Shown here one piece after another: positions 17,054 through 20,413 of a stretch of 20,413 bases of DNA; the first letter of the stretch is position 1; each line of letters starts with the position of its first letter. Where the stretch lies: the NCBI GenBank assembly GCA_026770615.1, contig MU631341.1:364668-385080 (forward strand), written 5' to 3'. A model generated the notes under the pieces. It saw only the letters and a program-made list of their open reading frames with translations, did no database searches and had not been told where the DNA came from. This stretch comes from Pavlovales sp. CCMP2436 (taxonomy: Eukaryota; Haptophyta; Pavlovophyceae; Pavlovales). The position numbers and the translations under genes are program-made.

Positions 17054-17108
17054 GACGTCGACCAAGCCAGTGACTGAAAAACACCTGTTGATCCATGCTG
17101 AGCCGCTA

Positions 17109-17567
17109 GTATATATACTGATAGGGATTCAAGCTGGCGTCTGACTGTTCTGAATGTTTTGCTGGTCTGAGCGCTGCGTCGCCCATTGCCTGCTGCGTGC
17201 CTTAGTCGGCGGCGCTGGCTTGAGCGCCACCGCGCGTGCCGATGGATCTCCGGGGCTATATATATATATTAGCGACACGATCGGTACGATCGCGGCACGC
17301 GGCCATGCGCAGCTGCTGCTCGCGCGCTTGAGCGCGCTGGCCCCGATCGCTGCCCAGCGTGGGAACACGACAAACAGCAACCAGCAGATCATCTCCATAA
17401 ACGCCCTTGCCCGGGCACACTACCGGAGATCCATCGGCACGCGCGGTGGCGCCCATGCCAGCGCAGCCGACTAAGGCACGCAGCAGGCAATGGGCGACGC
17501 AGCGCTCAGACCAGCACAACATTCAGAACAGTCAGACGCCAGCATGAATCCCTATCAGTAAATATAT
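17109..17567. mobile_element. MITE-like element with about 145-bp inverted arms
   Basis: The left arm 17,109-17,256 is the reverse complement, with few mismatches, of the right arm 17,423-17,567. The ends read tatatactgataggg and its complement. The centre has a TA microsatellite and GC-rich sequence. It has no transposase. A half copy is at 16,383-16,597, so the family is repeated locally. Confidence 0.75.
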
Positions 17568-17962
17568 TGTCTAACTAAGTGAGTAAGTCAGGCCACGACG
17601 CATAGATTCTTAGTCTACTAGAGCCGAGTCGGCCACCGCCCGCTGCTGGGCGCGCAGCTCGGAAGCAGGCTCGGCCGCTCCGCATGCGCGTTAGCATCTG
17701 ATCGTCGGTGGACCCTGCAGGCTGCAGCATGCGGCGCCATCCCCGCGGTGCGCGCTTGCCGGGGGGCGCCATGCTCGCGCTGTTTTCAAAAAACGGCGCC
17801 TCGCTCGGCCACCCGCCCACCCGCGCCTCGTCGCTTGGGGCTCTTCCGCACCTCGTCTCGTGCAGCTACTTCCTCCTGCTCGCCGCTCGCAGCTCCTTGC
17901 TTTGAGCTTCGCCTTTTGCAGCTCGGGCCGAGTGCCTCCGCGCCTCGTTGCTACCAGGTGCG
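17568..17962. other. GC-rich sequence upstream of the Sel1/MYND gene
   Basis: No gene is supported. The region presumably contains the promoter and 5' leader of the gene starting at 17,963. Long ORFs here on both strands reflect high GC. Confidence 0.4.
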
Positions 17963-19168
17963 ATGGACGTGACCGCCCTCCGCCGAAAGGCCGACCAGGG
18001 CGACTCGGAAGCGCAGCACACCCTCGGCGGGTGCTACTACATGGGGCAGTTCGTGTCGCAGGACTACGCCGAGGCTGCTGACCTCCTCCACCGCGCTGCC
18101 GACCAGGGCCACTTGGGCGCGCAGTGCCAACCCGGGATTTGCTACCGCGATGGTAAGGGCGTGCCGCAGGACGATCGCGAGGCTGCTTGGCTCTTCCGGC
18201 GTGCGGCCAACAAGGGGCACGTCGATGCACAGTGCGCGCTTGCGCATTGCTACGAATTCGGTAAGGGTATGCCGCAGGACGACGACGAGGATGCTCGCCT
18301 CTACCGCCGCGCGGCCGAGCAGGGGCACCCGATAGCGCAGTACTGCCTCGGGAATTGCTACGCAGCAGGAAATGGAAATGGGGTGCTGCAGGATAATCGC
18401 GAGGCTGCTCGCCTGTTCGGCCCGGCAGCAGAGCAGGGCTACGCTCAAGCGCAGTACGACTTCGCGGTTTGCTGCGAAGAGGGCAAGGTTGGGTTGCCAA
18501 AGGACGACGCCGAGGCTGCTCGCCTCTACCGCCTCGCAGCCGAGCAGGGTCTCGCTAAAGCGCAGCTTAACCTCGAGAGGTTCTGCGTCTTGGGCAGGGG
18601 CATGCCGCAGGACGCCGACGAGGCTGCTCACCTCATCCGCCTCGCAGCCGATCAGGGCCTCGCTGATGCGCAGCACAACCTCGCGGTGCTTTGCGAACAT
18701 GGCATGGGCATGCCGTAGGACGACACCAAGGCTGCTCGCCTCTACCGCCTCGCAGCCGAGCAGGGCCTCGCCGTATCCCAGCTCTTCCTGGGCAGGCTCC
18801 TCCTCTTTAAGGCGGCTGCGGGAATGGCGCTGTCTGCCGCGCCGGGAGAGGCCGCTCGATTCTTCGCGCAGGCAGCGCAGCAGACGGGAGACGAAAGGAG
18901 CCGTCTCGATGCGCTAACTGTGCTCAGCGAGTACGCGCACGAGCCCGACGTCGTCAAGGCGTGCTGTGTCGGCTGCGGCAAGACGCAGAAGCTCAGTACG
19001 TGCTTCAAGTGCCCAACCGCAAAGTTCTGTGGCGCCGAGTGCGTCCGGCGCATGTGGCCCGTGCACAAGCAGAGCTGCAAGACCTTCGCCGCGGCAAGGG
19101 AGGAGGCCGCGGCGGCAGCGGACGGCGGCGCGGACGAGCACGGCGCAGCATCGACCAATGCCGCGTAG
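17963..19168 (+). pseudogene. Sel1-repeat protein with C-terminal MYND zinc finger, interrupted by TAG
   Basis: From ATG 17963 one frame runs about 400 codons to TAG 19166-19168, with one internal TAG at 18,716-18,718. Before it are six or seven Sel1-like repeats of about 36 residues (pattern AA-x-x-G-x-x-x-A-Q, G-x-G-[MV]-P-Q-D). The internal TAG sits exactly where other repeats have the CAG codon of PQDD, and the next repeat continues (AARLYRLAAEQG). The C-terminal C-V-G-C, C-F-K-C, FCGAEC and H-K-x2-C ligands form a MYND finger. Sel1 repeats scaffold protein complexes and MYND fingers bind short proline-rich peptides. No intron is apparent. It is host-type in GC and content, unlike the element. 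Confidence 0.8.
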
Positions 19169-19860
19169 CTGCTCGCTCGCTACCCGGCGCCAGCGTCCGT
19201 GATGCTTTTCCGAGGTATCCAGATCGGGTGGCATCAAAGCCCCCCCCCCCCCAAAAGCAAAAAAAAAAAGCCAGGGGCGGTGTGGCGGGGGCGTTTTTGG
19301 GGCGCAGGGGGGCGCCGCCCCGAAGCCACAGCGCGCGGCGCAGCCCCCAGGGGCTGCCGTGGAGGGTGGCCACCTTGCAGCGGATACCTTGCAGCGCGGC
19401 ATCGGAGCGGGGGTGGCGGGGAGGGTGTGGATGAGTACGGTGCAGGGCGGGAGGTCGCCCGCCCGCTCGTCGCCGCCCTCGCCGCCGCGCAAAGCAGAGG
19501 GTCACGCCGGGAGGACGCCACTGCCCGCGCGCCAAGGCGACGAGGGCGGGGGCGGTAGCCCCGCGCCATGGCCGGCGGAGGGGGCGCCGCAGCCGATAGA
19601 GGGGGCGCCGCCGGATGCGGGCGGCGCAGCAGCGCCGGCGGGTGCAGGGGCTGGCTCGGAGGCAGTGGTGGCAGAGCCTGCCACCGCGCAGAGTGCAGCG
19701 GGCGAGGCTGCCGGCGCGTAGACGGCGGGCGGCGCGGCGGGCGGTGCGGGCGAGGGTCACGACGCACTCGACGAGCTCTCGCGGTTCTCCGGCGCGGACA
19801 ACATGGGCGACTCTGGAGAGTTCCCCGAGAGCCCGCGATGCCGACGTCGTTAGTTGTATG
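19169..19860. other. GC-rich 3' flank without a supportable gene
   Basis: The region contains a C14 and A11 homopolymer pair near 19,240-19,270 and Ala/Gly/Pro-rich chance ORFs on both strands. The plus-strand frame from 19,359 continues past TAG 19,719-19,721 for about 43 codons, but no domain is visible. Confidence 0.45.
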
Positions 19861-20251
19861 TTTAGTTAACCAATTAACTAGTTAAATATACATAAATACA
19901 AAAAAGCTAAATACAAATACTATGAATGCGATATTACTCACGATGCAAATCGCATCCGCTGCGTCTACCTAGCGGCCTTTGGACTTGAGCTAGTCATTGC
20001 CTCAGTGATTCTCTACCGCACTGCTAGCAAGGTGAATGCCGTGAGTGGCGTGTGGCTGCGTCGCACTAACTACTACTCTCTCATGTCGAGTGTCACAAGC
20101 TTGCACACGTGCACCCAGTGAACCATAGCTTCGAATCATAGCTTCGAACAAGTGTGGGTTTCCGGATACTTTTTTACGGCACTTGTAAGTTTAAGATAGG
20201 ACCCAAAAAAATCAGGCAATGGCACTGCAGTGATCACTGATATGTGATGTG
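19861..20251. other. AT-richer non-coding stretch
   Basis: It starts with gttaaccaattaactagtt, a small inverted motif, and has a short direct repeat (atagcttcgaa, twice near 20,127-20,147). No gene or RNA was recognised. Confidence 0.4.
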
Positions 20252-20413
20252 TAAGGCTACGAAGACGATGCTGCTCCCTGCGGCCGCCACGGCAGGGCTG
20301 CGGCGGCCGAAGCGCAGCCGAGGCGGGGCGTGGGGGCCGGGGCGCACACACTCACACCCTTTGGTGTGAGTGCTGGTGCATGAGGGTTTGGGTCGATCGC
20401 TCGACCTCAGCCT
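20252..20413. repeat. GC-rich dispersed repeat, copy 2 (cut by window end)
   Basis: Direct-orientation copy of 16,892-17,053, with only a few substitutions visible (for example gaagac for ggagac, gcagcc for gcggcc). Its right end lies outside the window. Confidence 0.8.

Noticed and set aside
17691..18700. Long minus-strand ORFs opposite the Sel1/MYND gene
   Set aside because: They are shadows of a GC-rich repetitive coding region. The plus strand has Sel1 and MYND motifs in order.
19005..19767. Long Arg/Ala/Pro-rich ORFs on both strands downstream of the MYND finger
   Set aside because: They arise from high GC and low complexity, with no start context, domain or conserved motif to support any of them.

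Overview
The window looks like nuclear DNA of a single-celled eukaryote, most likely an alga or stramenopile-like protist. It carries an integrated DNA-virus-like element of about 15.6 kb. The host assignment is inference from a GC-rich flank (about 15.85-20.4 kb), a Sel1-repeat/MYND zinc-finger gene of a type common in protists, and MITE-like repeats. The element (about 1-15,640, perhaps to 15,845) is more AT-rich and densely coding, and is framed by inverted copies of a roughly 80-110 bp unit: at least three copies at 1-421 and four at 15,211-15,630. Size, terminal inverted repeats and gene set fit the Polinton / Polinton-like virus / virophage world. I cannot recognise a packaging ATPase, maturation protease, integrase or family-B polymerase in it.

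Layout. Left half, plus strand: a GIY-YIG-like nuclease (474-1163), small unknown ORFs, a low-complexity-containing unknown protein (1728-2780), a coiled-coil-rich unknown ORF (2774-3391), and a large replication protein (3397-6555). That protein has SF1 helicase motifs I, II, III, V and VI followed by a putative PD-(D/E)XK nuclease domain and a Lys/Pro/Ala-rich tail. Two small genes follow (6591-6905; 6976-7311, the second ending in a possible CaaX prenylation box). Middle, minus strand: a tightly packed cluster reading 11,538 to 7,496, comprising a single-pass membrane protein, a small unknown gene, two spike-like ORFs, a discoidin (F5/8 type C) domain and a class-3-lipase-like hydrolase. 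Divergent from it on the plus strand is a capsid module: penton/minor-capsid-like protein (11,527-12,292), small Ala/Gly-rich basic protein (12,353-12,708) and a major-capsid-like protein (12,824-14,090). A 1.1 kb tandem-repeat zone lies between the capsid genes and the right inverted repeat.

The left genes would replicate and process DNA, the right genes would build the particle, and the discoidin and lipase proteins are plausible surface attachment and membrane-breaching factors. Many genes are broken: nearly all the larger ones carry a frameshift or an in-frame stop. Most breaks behave like loss of one base, often near short homopolymers. That fits either a decaying endogenous copy or uncorrected long-read deletions, and sequence alone cannot separate the two. 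In-frame TAG codons recur in otherwise intact frames (6747, 7781, 18,716).

Right flank: nested non-autonomous elements (16,383-16,597; 16,608-16,780; 17,109-17,567), a direct repeat of at least 162 bp (16,892-17,053 and 20,252-20,413), the Sel1/MYND gene, and GC-rich sequence without a supportable gene.
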